Positions 11,610 through 24,265 are shown, numbered from the stretch's first letter. The stretch is 64,000 nt of DNA from Macropodus opercularis (GCA_030770545.1 CM061093.1:930001-994000); one strand, 5' to 3'. Numbers and translations: made by a program. Notes: generated from the letters alone by a model not told the origin.

Positions 11610-14460
11610 AATAATAATAAAATAGTTTATCAAACACATTCGTTTTTGTTTCTCAAATGAATTCATTTTACATAAAACGGTTAGGTTGTTTAATTTAAAA
11701 AGTTCTGGAGCTTTGCAAGGTCATTAAGTTTTTAAAGAAACAAAACTAGCATATTAGTTGACTTTCCATTAGTATTTAAACGTGGAGTTTTGATTCTTCA
11801 AGTACACTTTGTGCTATCTGTACATATTAAATAGTTTCCTTTCACAATACTAAAAAGAATGGTAACTGATGAAGGTCAGTGTTGACTTCAGTAATACTCT
11901 ACATCAGATATCATATTTGTACTAACATTTCAAATTACTTTACCTACTTTAATGAGTACAGTACAGTTTACAGTACAAGAGAGTAGTTTTAATACAGGAC
12001 ATTTAGTTATTCTGTGGCCCAGTTTAGGGTGTATGCCTTAGACAAACTAAGTGGAGAATGTTGTGTGTGTAAATAATGACACGATTATCCTGAATACTGT
12101 AGCAAATCTAGATTTGATTTATAGGTGATGGTGGTTGTCATTCAGCAAATGTGTCTTTACTGGTAATTTGTCTTTGGCAGTATTGTGATATCATATATAC
12201 ATGTATTCACAGAACAGTCCGTTTCTGCTTTAAATAGGTCTCTCAGGAGCTGAACAGACCTTGAGTATGCTGCGTGCTGGGCTCCAGCAACTCCACTCAC
12301 CCGCTCCCGCTATTATTTTTTCTCAAAATCTTCTACATATTCAGTTCAAAATCTCCTAACTCACAAGCAATTAGCAGTCCAATTATCCCACACAGCAACA
12401 ACGTGTGCTCAGAGCTGAACAGCAGTGTCAGGCTGGTGTGGCGTCGTCCCTCAGCTCTTTGTTGTGTGAGAGAGGCCTCCATTTTGAATGAGTGCCTCAG
12501 ACATCAGAGAGGCAGTCAAGGACCTGGGCACTGTTTGCACTAAGGCTGAAAAGTTCAGCTGCTAACTGCTAATGAGCTCCCCAATGTCAATGGGACCATC
12601 AGTTAGTCTTGAAGAGAGAAAAGAAACACTGACCTAGGTCATGTCTCCTCAGCCCCCCCCCCCCCACCCAGCAGAGTATGTGACGAGGTATGAGAAGAGA
12701 ACTAGGCTTTGCAGGAGTGGTCGCGATATATGATGAAGCATAACATTGTTGTTGGGTGTAGCTGCTAAATAAAGCAGGTAGAATGTAAAGATACAATGGG
12801 TGTGCGAAGATAAAGGAAACTTTATAAACAAAATGGAGTAGCAATAGGTAAAAGATAAAAGATCAGCAGGAATGAAAGTTATTTAATTAAAAAACTATGT
12901 GAGTGACAGCCTATCTGTGATAAATGCTGCTAAAGCAAGATAAAGTGAAAATGTTGCTTTAGACCTTAATGCAAAACCATTAATATGAACAAGACAACCT
13001 CTTTCTTTTTTATTAATTAAAGGACACCTAATTATTTAGGTGTATTTATTAAATGTGATCCAGTATGAATACCAACGGTGCAGAACTCAGGATCAGACAG
13101 GTGCAACAGGAGGAACGGGAAAGGGGGTAAAAACGAGAGAGAGAGAGACAGAGAGACATAGCTAGACCGTGTACAACCAACAACCATGTAGCATCCCCTC
13201 ACACACCCACCCAACTGTGGTGTAACTGATGTTTTTGCTCATTTCTCTCTGGTGCTGCCGTCCTGGGTGTTGCATCAGCTCCATATCTTCCCAGTGATGG
13301 CACAAACCAGACAGGCGGTATTTAGCTTCACAGCAGCTTGTTTTTCTCACTTTTTATTGACTCATGCTTTTATAGGCCTTGTCAAATTTCCAGTTTCATA
13401 GTTGTGACTCAGAATTCCAGGAAAGGTTCCCTGTTTTAGCCACGCAGTTGTGAGGCTCCATTAAGCCGTGAGTAAAAATCCTGCTCACAATAAACAGAGA
13501 GGAAATTTTACCCCGAATGCAGGGTCAGTTTACAAAAAAGCAAGAAACGTAGACATGTAAATGTATAAGATTTGTGTTGTGGTTATTTTGCTTGTACCGC
13601 TCTTGCACCTGAAGTAACGTTGTTCTTGGAATAGAACTGACAGAATGACTGAATCCCTTGAGGCCTAAGAGAATTATGAAAATGAAGGTGGGTAAAGGCA
13701 TGGTGCCTGCCAGAAGAACACGGGGAACAGGTCAAAGACTAAGTACTTTTAGTTGCAGTGATGGAGGGTGAGAATGAGCACATTTCTTTTTTTAATCACA
13801 TCGCCCAAAGACATTTCGACAATTAGAGTTGTTATGTCCACTGGGCATGAGTGAAAGATTGAAGCTGAAGTGAAGAGCGAGGCAGGAGAGGAAGAAGTTC
13901 GTGGATGTGGACAAAAAGTGTGAGGTGCTTCTGTCAACTGTTGTTTCACTGATCCACAGATCTAGGACATCATTGAGTCAGTAAATGTGAAGCCACTTTG
14001 TTGCTGTACTTTCTGTATGGGTCAGGTTTTGGTAAATTTTCTATAATGTAATGTACATTGTAAACTGCAATATTAGTATAATGTCATTGAATGCAACCCA
14101 ATGCAGCTTAGCATCAAGTAAATAAAGTCAATCTTCAGGGTGAAGCAACAAACACAATTATTGGAGAAAAACAATACTTGATTTTATATTTGTTATCTGT
14201 GATACTGAAGGTATTCACTAATGGAAAATCCAGTCCCAAAATGGGAAAAAGGTCAGGGGCTCCATAAACTGACACTATTTCATTGCAAAGTAAAAAGATG
14301 TAGAATGTGTAGTATTCTCAAAGGCTTTATAACAAATTTGTTCATTAAGGCACGTTTTCACTGAGAGCAGTTTTAAGTGATTCATCACCCAGGCAACAGT
14401 AAGAGTTTACTGCAAATGACCATTTTCATGAGAGATGGTCTGCTGTACGGAAATTATTAC
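11610..14460. other. ca10 intron sequence without recognised genes
   Basis: I see no exon or clear mobile element. A run of 13 C lies at 12653-12665 and short GA-rich stretches lie near 13130-13160. Confidence 0.4.
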
Positions 14461-16775
14461 ATTCAATTCAATTCAATTCAACTTTATTTATATAGCGCCA
14501 ATTCACAACATCAGTTATCTCAGGGCACTTTACAAGTAAGGTTTTAAGACCTTACACAACTAAACCCAGCAATTCCCACATAGAGCAAGCTTTTAATTGT
14601 AGCCAATCGATAAATTGTACAGTTAAATAGCGACAGTGGAGAGGAAAAACTCCCTCTCTAACGAAGAAGAAACCTCCAGCAGACCCAGGCTCAGTGTGGG
14701 CGGCCATCTGCCTTGACCGGTTGGGGTGAGGGGATAGAGAAGAGAGAAAAGAACACAACCACAACAACAAAACAAGCAGCAACAGAACACAGGGGGGATG
14801 GTTGGACCAGCAACTGAACACTGGAGACACACGACTCTGAGTCTGATGATACCTGTAGATGAGGATAGAGAGAGACAGAAGGGGAGAAGCACAACTAGGA
14901 GAGAAAAGAGACAAAGTTAGTCACATGTGGAAATGGAGGCATGTTAGTGGATAGAAGAAAAAAAGAAAAAAGAGCTCAGTCAATAAAGGACGTCCCCCAG
15001 CATCTAAGTCTATAGCAGCTTAACTAAGAGATGGTTCAGGGTGACCAGAACCATCTCTAACTATACGCTTTGTCAAAAAGAAAGGTTTTAAGCCTAGTTT
15101 TAAAACTAGAGAGGGTGTCTGCTTCTCGAACCTGGACTGGAAGCTGGTTCCATAGGAGAGGAGCTTGGTAGCTAAATGCTCTGCCTCCCATTCTACATTT
15201 AGAAACTCTAGGAACCACAAGCAGACCAGCGCTCTGAGAACGAAGCGTTCTGTTGGGAGCATAAGGAGCCATGAGGTCTTTAAGATAAGATGGAGCTTTA
15301 TTATGAAGAGCTTTGTAGGTGAGGAGAAGAATTTTGAATTCTATTCTAGTTTTGACAGGGAGCCAATGCAGAGAAGCTAATGCAGGAGAAATGTGATCTC
15401 TCTTCCTAAGTCCAGTCAGACTCTGGCTGCAGCATTTTGAATTAATTGGAGGATTTTCAAAGAGTTATTGGGACAACCTATGAGTAGCGAGTTACAGTAG
15501 TCAAGCCTAGAGGTAACAAATGCATGGATTAATTTTTCAGCATCACTCTGTGAGAGGATGCTCCTAATTTTAGCAATATTCCTCAGGTGGAAGTAGGCAG
15601 TTCTAGAGATTTCTTTAATATATGGTGTAAAGGACAGATCTTGGTCAAAGATGACACCAAGGTTCCTGACAGTAGAACTTGAAGCTAACGTTATGTCATC
15701 CAGAGAAACAATCTGATTCAATAAAGAGTCTCTCTGGTTTTTAGCACCAATTATAATAACCTCAGTTTTATCTGAATTCAGTTGTAGAAAGTTATGGGAC
15801 ATCCAGGATTTCATATCATTTAAACAAGTCTGAAGTTTGACTAATTGGTTTGTTTCCTCTGGTTTCATGGACAAATATAACTGAGTATCATCTGCATAGC
15901 AGTGGAAATTTATAGAATGTTTTCTAATAATGTTACCAAGGGGAGACATGTAAAGACTGAAAAGTATTGGACCAAGCACAGAACCCTGTGGAACTCCAAA
16001 GCTAATTCCTGTGCGGATGGAAGATTGATCATGAACATGGACAAATTGGAATCTGTTCAATAGATAAGACTTAAACCATCCCAGTGCTTTTCCTTTAATC
16101 CCAATGCTATGTTCCAGTCTCTGCAATAGAATCTTGTGATCTATCGTATCAAATGCTGCACTAAGATCTAACAGGACAAGTACAGAAACTAGACCATTGT
16201 CTGAAGCTGTGAGAAGATCATTAGTGACTCTAATCAGAGCTGTTTCTGTGCTATGATGTAATCTGAATCCTGACTGGAAATCTTCATATAGGTCATTTCT
16301 ACGCAGGTGGTCTCATAATTGTTTAGCTACGGTTTTTTCAAGAACTTTAGAAATAAAGGGCAGATTGGATATAGGCCTATAATTTGCAAGTTCTCTAGGG
16401 TCAAGAGTAGGTTTTTTCAATAAAGGTTTGACCACAGCAACCTTAAAAGCCTGTGGTACGTAGCCTGTAACCAGAGACTGGTTGGTTTGATTTAATATGG
16501 ACGTGCTGATTAATGGAAGAATTTCTTTGAGTAATCTGGTTGGGATTGGGTCTAAGAGACAAGTAGCTGATTTAGCAGAGTTAATTATTGAAGTTAACTC
16601 AGTGTGATCTATGGGGGAAAAACAGTTTAAGTAAGACATAGGTCTAACCAGCAGATCTAAGGCTGTTGGATCTGCAGATCGGTTTATGACTTTTGTTGGC
16701 AGATTCTGATAAATCTTTTCTCTAATGGTTATGATTTTATTGGTAAAGAAATTCATAAAGTCAATGATATACATA
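14461..16775 (-). mobile_element. L2/Maui-like LINE copy A, 5'-truncated
   Basis: This is a minus-strand non-LTR retrotransposon. Its 3' end is at 14461, where the reverse complement ends in (TTGAA)n repeats after a 'gcgctatataaataaag' block typical of fish L2 elements. Going 5'-ward come a roughly 600-bp 3' UTR, the C-terminal domain of ORF2 (15272-15057) and most of the reverse transcriptase (16774-15416). The endonuclease domain and 5' end are missing, as is usual for incomplete target-primed reverse transcription. It lies between ca10 exons A and B, antisense to the gene. It is nearly identical by eye to copy B (38671-39699 plus 50223-50897), suggesting recent activity of this family. Confidence 0.85.
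15057..16774 (-). pseudogene. LINE ORF2 reverse transcriptase, broken (copy A)
   Basis: The minus-strand frame from 16774 reads the RT fingers (LLDPIPTRLLKE, FKVAVVKPLLKKPTLDP, LANYRPISNLPFISKVLEK). A TGA at 16314-16312 interrupts it, and the same frame continues from 16311. The frame from 16126 holds GVPQGSVLGPILFSLYM and the catalytic YADDTQLYLS motif, then the thumb region ending at a stop at 15416. The last part (MAPYAPNRTLRSQS... to 15057) lies in another frame, so at least one indel also occurred near 15416-15280. The catalytic DD pair is present, but the stop and frame change make it non-functional. Related RT is seen in copies B, D and E. Confidence 0.85.
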
Positions 16776-18244
16776 TGTATGTCTATTCAAATGTCTCATA
16801 AGTCTTTATATTAGGGTACGTAACACACCATTTCTGACTCCGTTTTACTAAAACGACTCTCCCAAACCACGTAATAACCGCACCCCTTATATGTACAGCC
16901 CTTAGTGACAATGTATGTACAGTGTATGGAACGATGCAACTCTCCTCAAGGTGAGGCCAAAATAAAAAACAAAACCAGTGTCTGATGTCCCACAAACAAA
17001 CAAATGAACAAAAAGACAGTTAGCTAGTTCTCCCTGAGCCATAAACAGGAGAAAACATAGTACAGCCAAAGAAAATGGCAGCTTTTTAAAATATTTTATA
17101 ATGTATGAAACAATAAGGATCACACCAATAAGCCATAACCTATATGTATACTTCAAAATAAATGTTATTAATATTTTATCCAGTTTTCCAAAATGTGATT
17201 ATATCTAAACTGTGATCAGAAATTTTGTTGGTAAGTTACCTCACCGGACTGTTGGGTTTTATTTATCTTCATTTATAGAAAATAAATGAAGCCTTACAGA
17301 GAAACAGCTTTATTGGTGTGTTTTCTGTATGAAACCTTCTTCATAATAATCAATACAAATACATCACTGCTGTTTAGATATAGTGAGTGAAAGCAGGCCA
17401 AGGTATTGATCACATCCTTCTCCCACTTTGAGATGGACACATTCATACGTTAGTGTTTATTTCTCACCTTGGCTGCAACAGCCAAGAGAACTGAAAGACT
17501 GTTGAGAACCAACCACACCAACAAGCACTGAACCTTTACAGGAGCCTTCCTGATTCATGTTTCTAAACTGCAGCAGTTATTAGTTATTCGTGATTATTAT
17601 TGTAAGCAGCACAAATCATTGTCACAACATATCTGTGTGTGGCTTTGACAATTTCTGTAACATCTTAATAACACAATGTGATAATAATTAATGCAAATAA
17701 TAACAATACAAAAAAAATGGATGGTTGTTATTTAATAATTTAGTAATATATTGAGAACATCATATACTAGGAGTATGGGACCCTTTCCCTGTAATCATTT
17801 GTGGACCATAATGATGTGAGCAGCGCCCTAACCAGTTCCTTTTGCCTCACCATCCAAGTTGCAGTTGTGAACTGCATCACATACATATAGAACATGTCTA
17901 ACGCATTGTATGAGGCACTACAAGCGCACTGCAATAAGCGCTGGTGTTTTTTATTGGATAAAATGTATGTGAAATCTTTTTAATGGGTTTAATGGCTTGT
18001 TTTCCAGAAGACAAAGCAAAAGTAGAGAAGCATAAAAGTACTAACTGTACAAAATTTATCAGTAGGTTTAGACATTTCAGGCATTAAAGATGAAAAAGTG
18101 CCTTAGCCTTATCTTTTACCGTACGGGACTGAGCAGATTAAATTTGGAATGGAATTAAATGGACACCCAGTTCATTATGTGATTAGTGCCTTTGCTAAAT
18201 TGAACCTCACCTCTTTTCTCCCTCCTGTCTCCCTCTTAATACAG
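16776..18244. other. ca10 intron sequence, nothing recognised
   Basis: AT-rich; no exon or repeat family identified. Confidence 0.4.
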
Positions 18245-18317
18245 ATTGCAGAGACGTCAAACTCATTCCTGAATCGGATGCTGAACAGAGACACCATCAC
18301 AAGAATAACATATAAGA
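18245..18317 (+). CDS. ca10: Carbonic anhydrase-related protein 10, internal coding exon B
   Basis: The acceptor is taatacag and the donor gtaagt. It has 73 nt: starts in phase 0 with IAETSNSFLNRMLNRDTITR and ends after one base of the next codon (phase 1). The base left over (A) plus the first two bases of exon C make an Asn codon, giving the expected TYK-NDAYLL junction. NRMLNRDTITRI is a strong CA10/CA11 signature. The region forms part of the carbonic anhydrase beta-sheet core. It is uninterrupted, with no frame damage. Confidence 0.92.
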
Positions 18318-19994
18318 GTAAGTTGGGACCAATTATGTTTGGATGTTTGGTAGTTCAAAGGTTATCAATTGCATGCAAAGCTACTATGGTGAGAAACATT
18401 AAAAAAGCAGTTACGTGCATGGTTTGGATGGTGTGTGTGTGTATCAGACGAATAAACTTGGCTTTGATAGTACACGCATGAAAAGGTTACACCTGCCAAT
18501 CATTGCACACAAAAGTACTTTACAGTGGACATTTCAGACAGTCAAATTTCAGGAATGCTGAACTATGCGGAGAGGCTGAGAGGGAAAATCAGACTGCTAC
18601 AGGAAGCAGTTGGAGGACACACGTTAGGCAGCAGTCAACAGCTGCTCCCCAGGGATCCCATCTGCCAGCATATTGCTTGGCATATTGGAGAGGAAACATC
18701 AGCATTATGATCACCCGGGGCTAGCTTGTATAAAGAGACAAATAATTGCATTAATGGTGGGACTGGGTGGGTAAACATACTGACCCCTTGTGGCTAGGAG
18801 CAGTCTCAGAAGCACTGAGCAGGGAGGGGGGAGGGAGACTGGTGGGGCTCCTCCAGGGCCAGCTGGAGGAGCTGGAGAGGAGTGTGAATTGTGACAGCTG
18901 TCAAAATTCACATACACTGACTCACACAGACATGCACACACAATCACTTCTGGCCCTTCTACACCCCAAAGTTATAAAGCTCTAGGCATATGCTTCTCTA
19001 GGATAGTAATGCCTCTGGCCCAAAACTGATTTTATACCACATTTGTGTGTGCGTGTACGATTAAAAATAAATAAATACATCTATATAATCATAGATTCAT
19101 GATAGAGTAGCAGTAGCCTAACACATAGCACAGCTGGAATCAGATCATTCTATTACACTCGCAATTATTAGTTAAATGAATTAATATTCTTTGGCTGTGA
19201 AAGCTTTACAATATGCAGAATTTAATATGCAGAGCACAGCTGAATTAGCATTAAAGGCGCAGTGGCCACTGTGACCTCATCAAAACAGGCAGCCCATTTG
19301 TCAACAGGCTGGGGTGTGAAAAGGAAGTGAGAGAGTTGCAGTCTAATTAGCGTCTTGACAGTTGAGACAGTTTGGATAAAAGAGGTTTTGTGCTGCAACA
19401 TCAAGAGACTGTCATTCGCAGAGCAGCTAATTATATGAGAAATAGAAAGTGAGGAAAAACTGCTATGAAAGATGTGTTCAGTGTCCAATGAGTTGAAAAA
19501 ATAAATAAATAAAGTCCCACCTTCCAAAAAGTATGTCCAGATAGTTAAACCGCTCCCAGACTAGCCTGGACTGGATATGACTGCCTTCTGCTACCAAGGG
19601 CAGTTATCACTCCTCCATCTTATTAGAACGTTGTCAAGTGTAGTGTCTATACTTTTCATGCCATCTACACCAAATCTGCTTGCGACTGACTGAGTACCAG
19701 CCCAGTACCTTCCCAGTGTCAGCTGGGATCAGTTCCTTCAGTTAAATCTCCAATCAGTTAAGGTGGCACATACATTGATGTCTCGGTAACATTTGTGTGA
19801 CAATAGCACTACACTACATTCTATAATGTCACAAAGTGCTGGTAAATGCCCATTTACTTCTGTTGTTTCATAAAGGATATGTGATTATAATGTGGGGACA
19901 GAAAGGAATTCAGAGACTGTCTGTTTAAAAATGCTGATGCTTGTTCTAATTGCTATTTTAGGATTGCATTGAAAAATGAAAAATTTAAATGAAC
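18318..19994. other. ca10 intron sequence
   Basis: No exon or complete repeat seen. A degenerate SINE-like trace ('cagtgtcagctgggatcagttcc') lies near 19716-19738. Confidence 0.4.
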
Positions 19995-20670
19995 ACATGT
20001 CTTTTAAACAAGTTTGACTAATTGGTTTGTTTCATATGGTTTCATAGACAAATATAACTGAGTATCATCTGCTTAGCAATGAAAATTGTTTGTTTCCTAA
20101 TAATATTACCAAAAGGAGACTATATTACTGAACCAAGCACAGAACTCTGTGGAACTCCAAAGCTAATTCTTGTGCAGATTGAAGATTGATCATGAACATG
20201 AACAAATTGGAATGTGCTCAACTAATCAGATTGCTGAAAGCTGTGCCTTTAATTCCAACGCTATGCTCCAGTCTCTGTAATAGAATGTTGTGATCTATGA
20301 TATCGAACGCTGCACTAAGATCTAACAGGACAAGTACAGAAATTAGACCATTGTCTGAAGCTGTGAGAAGATCATTAGTGACTCTAATCAGAGCTGTTTC
20401 TGTCTGTGATGTATTTGAATCCTGACTGGAAATCTTCATATAGGTCATTTCTATGCAGGTCGTCACATAGTTGTTTAGTTCTCTAGGGTCAAGAGTAGGT
20501 TTTTTGAATAAAGGTTTGACTACAGCAACCTTAAAAGCCTGTGGTACGTAGCCTGTAAACAGAGACTGGTTGATTTGATTTAATATGGACGTGCTGAGTG
20601 ATGGAAGAACTTCTTTGAGTAATCTGGTTGGGATTGGGTCTAAGAGACAAGTAGCTGATTTAGCAGAGTG
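19995..20670 (-). mobile_element. L2/Maui-like LINE copy D, internal fragment
   Basis: Minus-strand RT fragment. The frame from 20709 to 20218 includes SAKSATCLLDPIPTRLLKEV, FKVAVVKPLFKKPTLDP and DLSAAFDIIDHNILLQRLEH; the sequence below it down to about 20000 matches the palm region of copy A with indels. Compared with copy A it lacks the stretch around 'LANYRPISNLPFISKVLEKTVAKQL', so an internal deletion of about 75-100 bp is present near 20470-20480. Both the 3' UTR and the 5' part are missing. It lies antisense in the intron before ca10 exon C. Confidence 0.8.
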
Positions 20671-20988
20671 TGTGAGAGAATGATGAATAATATGTGGTTC
20701 TAGCAACACAAAGTGCTTTTTACATAGTATTAAACTGTCTTTCCATGCTGGGCAGGATTCATGTTATTTGTTGGACACCACTGTCTTTCTAGGTTTTTGA
20801 CTTAGTCAATGTGAAGGTTGCTTACAAGACACAAAGCTGAGGCACCTCTGCTTTAAAATAATCTTTTAAGTAAATTGGTATACATTCAGATGTTTTTAGA
20901 CACCTGCCATGCAGCTTGAAACATTCTTCACTAAACACTGAGGTGTCTCTCTCTCTCTTTGTTGTCCTGACTGCTTCTCTCCTGGCAG

Positions 20989-21143
20989 ATGATGCGTATC
21001 TACTGACTGGCCTGAACATAGAGGAAATATACCCTGAGACAAGTAGTTTTATCACATATGATGGATCGATGACAATCCCTCCGTGCTTTGAGACAGCCAC
21101 ATGGATCCTGATGAACAAGCCAGTGTACCTCACACGCATGCAG
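20989..21143 (+). CDS. ca10: Carbonic anhydrase-related protein 10, internal coding exon C
   Basis: The acceptor is ctcctggcag after a pyrimidine-rich tract and the donor is gttagc. It has 155 nt: starts in phase 1 and ends in phase 0. It reads (N)DAYLLTGLNIEEIYPETSSF, then FITYDGSMTIPPCFE, which is the segment equivalent to the active-site Thr199 loop of catalytic carbonic anhydrases, and ends LTRMQ. The reading frame is clean. PETSSFITYDGSMTIPPC is highly characteristic of CA10. Confidence 0.93.
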
Positions 21144-21396
21144 GTTAGCATCAACCACTTACTCACGCCTGGAACCAACTCCCCAAATTCACTGGCAGTT
21201 GTCAGTCTATGCCTAAGAGTTACTCTGTTGTAGGATATTGTTCTGCCTGTGAAATGTCAGATCAGTGCTGAGATTTGATTTCAAAAACTGTTCTCTGGAA
21301 CACAATGTAGTGGTTTGCAATTGCTTTTCATAATGTTTCATAATATATCATTTCTTCTTTGCTTTTTCTCTCTCCCTGCGTTTGTCTTCATCTAAG

Positions 21397-21571
21397 ATGC
21401 ATTCCTTGAGGCTGCTGAGCCAGAACCAGCCGTCTCAGATATTCTTGAGCATGAGCGACAATGTTCGTCCTGTTCAGCCACTCAACAACCGCTGCATCCG
21501 CACCAATATCAACTTCAACATGCAGGGCAAAGACTGCCCCAACAACAGGGCTCAGAAACTCCAATACCGAG
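21397..21571 (+). CDS. ca10: Carbonic anhydrase-related protein 10, penultimate coding exon D
   Basis: The acceptor is tcatctaag and the donor is GAG-gtac. It has 175 nt, phase 0 start and phase 1 end. It reads MHSLRLLSQNQPSQIFLSMS, then DNVRPVQPLNNRCIRTNINF, then QGKDCPNNRAQKLQYR. The Met at the start is internal, not a translation start. The Cys-containing C-terminal extension (GKDCPNNRAQKLQYR) distinguishes CA10 from CA11. The donor is followed by GTACAA, a weaker consensus than in the other exons. Confidence 0.93.
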
Positions 21572-22329
21572 GTACAAACATTACTGTAACCCACTGCTGC
21601 CATAACACTTTCAATATCCAACAGCCACAGATAACCCCATAAGTAATCATCATTGTCATTTTGAACCATGTTTGTTTTTATTAGTACACTGGTCTCACCA
21701 GTCAAAGTCATCAGTGTTACAGTACGTTAATAATAAATAAATACTTTAACACCAGCAGTAGCCCGTATACCCCTATGGAGTAGGAATTGGATCACAGATA
21801 AAACATTAACTTTCACCCATAAATATCAGTAACTACACTTGTCCCTCTGTGGCATGAATTTTTATTTTAGGAGGAAAAAAATATTTGACCCTAGTTTTTG
21901 GAAGTTTGGTCCCTGATAACACATGAATCATAAAATGTGCCCCCCTCCAGATTTTTGGTTTGTTGCCTCTGGGCAACAATGTTCTGTAAGGGTACCAAAT
22001 CGCCATGGTTTTCTAATTTATATAATTAGTGAAATGAGACACAAACAAGCAGTAAATACATTAGAATAGGCTTTTGGCCACAAATGATCAATCAGTGGAT
22101 CAGACATGGTCAATCAGTGGATGAGACATTTTCTGCAGTGTGTGTTTGTGTCTGACAAAGCACAGACCATTTTATTCTATGTTAAACCTCTAGAAGCAGC
22201 TGCTGGTGGATGTGAAACAGAGGTGGGCATCACATTTTAGGGCTTTGCATCCTGGTAGCTTGCACCCTTTTTCTTGTCATCCACGACATCAGCGGTGGTG
22301 TCCAGACGTTGATCTTGAATCTAGTAGTA

Positions 22330-22448
22330 AATGGTCTGCACGTGTATAGCGCTTTTCTACCTATTGGTACTCAAAGGGCTTTGACACTGTGTCTCGCACA
22401 CCCATTCGCACACAAACACACAGACATTCACACACCGGTGGCAGAGTA
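22330..22448 (+). repeat. Dispersed fish repeat ('tatagcgcttttctac' type)
   Basis: The block 'gtgtatagcgcttttctacc' followed by 'ggtactcaaagggcttt' and a CA-rich 'cacattcacacac' stretch is a familiar dispersed fish repeat. It lies between the inverted arms described at 21859-22903, so it was probably picked up or inserted there. Confidence 0.5.
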
Positions 22449-22454
22449 CTGTTT

Positions 22455-22675
22455 AATGGAGTTCATAATCTTAGTTCGTCTTATTGAAATAAAGGTCTTT
22501 AGATCTTCAAGGACTTAAATACACAGGTCTGGTATATACTTTCCAATAGTCTCAGGGGTGTGCGTTTGTTTGCCAATCAGGACTGTCTAAGGGGGGTGGA
22601 GAGGTTGAAATCTCCCCTAAGCTGCACAAAATAGGAATTTTATTTTTACGGGGGAGGAGGTTGAGTAGAGCCTAT
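22455..22675. repeat. Left arm of a second large inverted repeat (partner 23786-24025)
   Basis: The sequence around 'gttcataatcttagtt', 'gatcttcaaggacttaaatacacaggtctgg' and 'aaggggggtggagaggttgaaatct' reappears in reverse complement at 23786-24025. Some differences and short gaps are present. Both arms lie in the last ca10 intron. Confidence 0.7.
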
Positions 22676-23261
22676 TCTAAAGCCTATTCTAATGTATTGA
22701 CTGCTTGTTTGTCCCTCATTTCACTAATTATATAAATTAGAAAACCATGGCGATTTAGTACCCTCACAGAACATAGTTGGCCTGAGGCAACAAACCATAT
22801 TCTGGAGGGGGACACATTTTATGATTCATGTATTATCAGGGACCCCCAAGCTTCCAAAAACTAGGGTCAAATATATGTTTTTTTTTCTCTTAAAATAAAA
22901 TTATTTCTCTTCATACTTCCCAAGATAAGTGGAAGGAATTATCTGGCCTTCTGCTAGCAGGGCATCCAAGCCCACTATGGCCCCAGAAAGGCGTGTTTCA
23001 CCCCCAGAGGAAGGGACACACCAACGCCCACCTTAAATTTAAGTGGTGACAAATTTTTACATGTTTTACTTTAAAATTGAAAGGGGCGTTGTGTAAGACA
23101 AAATAGTGGTTTGTTGCTTGAGGGCAACACCATGCCACAGAGGGTTACTTCAGTTTTCTGTGAATGCAATTTTTGTAACTTGGTTCAAAGAGAAAACATT
23201 TTACATTAAAACTGCTGTCAGCTCACTCACTCACTCACTCAGCTGGTTTTTATGATCATGC

Positions 23262-23475
23262 TAGAGCCTGTCCCAGCGACAGTCAGACGAGAGGGAGGGG
23301 GAACACCCTGGACATCATAGGGCCACATATACAAACAGCAAACAGCTCTTTCATTCTTGAGTAACATTGAGTCTCCAACTGACCTCACTGTGGGGGGAAA
23401 TCGGCGTACCTGGAAAGAGCCTAGACATGAGGAGAACATGCAAACAGGCAGCAGAAGGTCAGATGGTAGCACAGA
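23262..23475 (-). repeat. SINE fragment, minus strand
   Basis: In reverse complement, 23262-23335 reads a degraded 'ggccctatgatgtccagggtgttcccc...gctgggacaggctctagc' SINE tail, and 23410-23460 the 'gcatgttctcc' middle block. It is old and rearranged compared with 32845-33095. Confidence 0.5.
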
Positions 23476-23785
23476 CAGAACACCTGGCAATGACAGACAG
23501 ATCTGGCTGAAAACTGGCTTGTCACAGCTCACTACGACCTGAGAGCTGTTGCTGCATCCTGTTTGTCATCTCTTGCGCTCCCTTTCAGCCAATATCTGCT
23601 GCACAGAATGTTGAATTCCAACCCTGAAGCGTAAATATGCTAAAGGCAAGAGGCAGCAGCAGTCACTGCTATTCATTCATTATATTGTCAGATTTTTGCT
23701 GGGGATTTACTCTGCTGTGGCCGACGTACACTGTGACCCCCTTTCTGTCTGTATTTTTCTCATTTTCTATGTGTTCTGCTCTACT

Positions 23786-24025
23786 CAACCTCCTCCCCCT
23801 TAAAAAAATAAAATTCATATTCTGTGCAGCAGCTCACGGGAGATTTCAACCTCTCCACCCCCCTTAGACACTTCTGATTAGCAAACAAACACACACCCCA
23901 GAGACCATTAGAAAGCATAGCAACAACAAATCCACTACAATACCAGACCTGTGTATTTAAGTCCTTGAAGATCTAAAGACCTTCATTTCAATGAGAAGAA
24001 CTAAGATTATGAACTCCATTTAACC
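23786..24025. repeat. Right arm of the second large inverted repeat
   Basis: Reverse-complement partner of 22455-22675; see that entry. The arm ends about 215 bp upstream of the last ca10 coding exon. Confidence 0.7.
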
Positions 24026-24242
24026 GTTTTTATCAAATTACACTGTTTATGGCACTGCCTCAGTATAATTTTCAGTATAATTTTCCATACCACTAAGAAT
24101 GTGAATCCCCAGCACCTCCCCAACACAATGCCCATTAACATCCATTTCTGTGTTATTTGTAAAGATGAAATATGGCACAGGAGGAATGAAGGTTACTACT
24201 ATTGCAGAATAGTCTCAATCAATATCCTCTGTTTTCTTCCAG

Positions 24243-24265
24243 TGAACGAGTGGTTGCTAAAGTAA
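24243..24265 (+). CDS. ca10: Carbonic anhydrase-related protein 10, last coding exon E with stop
   Basis: The acceptor is gttttcttccag. With the G left from exon D it reads VNEWLLK and then TAA at 24263-24265. This very short terminal coding segment (7 codons) matches the known C-terminus type of CA10. It ends the gene's coding part; the remaining exon is 3' UTR. Confidence 0.9.

Larger units (their letters stand above)
21843..23144. mobile_element. Non-autonomous DNA transposon with 13-bp terminal repeats and nested foldback
   Basis: The ends carry perfect 13-bp terminal inverted repeats: ccctctgtggcat at 21843-21855 and its reverse complement at 23132-23144. Inside, 21859-22074 is the inverted partner of 22679-22903 (arms of roughly 215-225 bp, clearly alignable over most of their length but with scattered changes). 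No transposase is present. The unit lies wholly in the last ca10 intron. A clear target-site duplication was not found. The family name is unknown to me. Confidence 0.55.

Noticed and set aside
14552..14914. Several minus-strand frames of 60-120 residues in L2 3' UTR
   Set aside because: They recur at 38753-39147 only because the LINE 3' UTR is repeated; Ser/Leu-rich and without domain signal.
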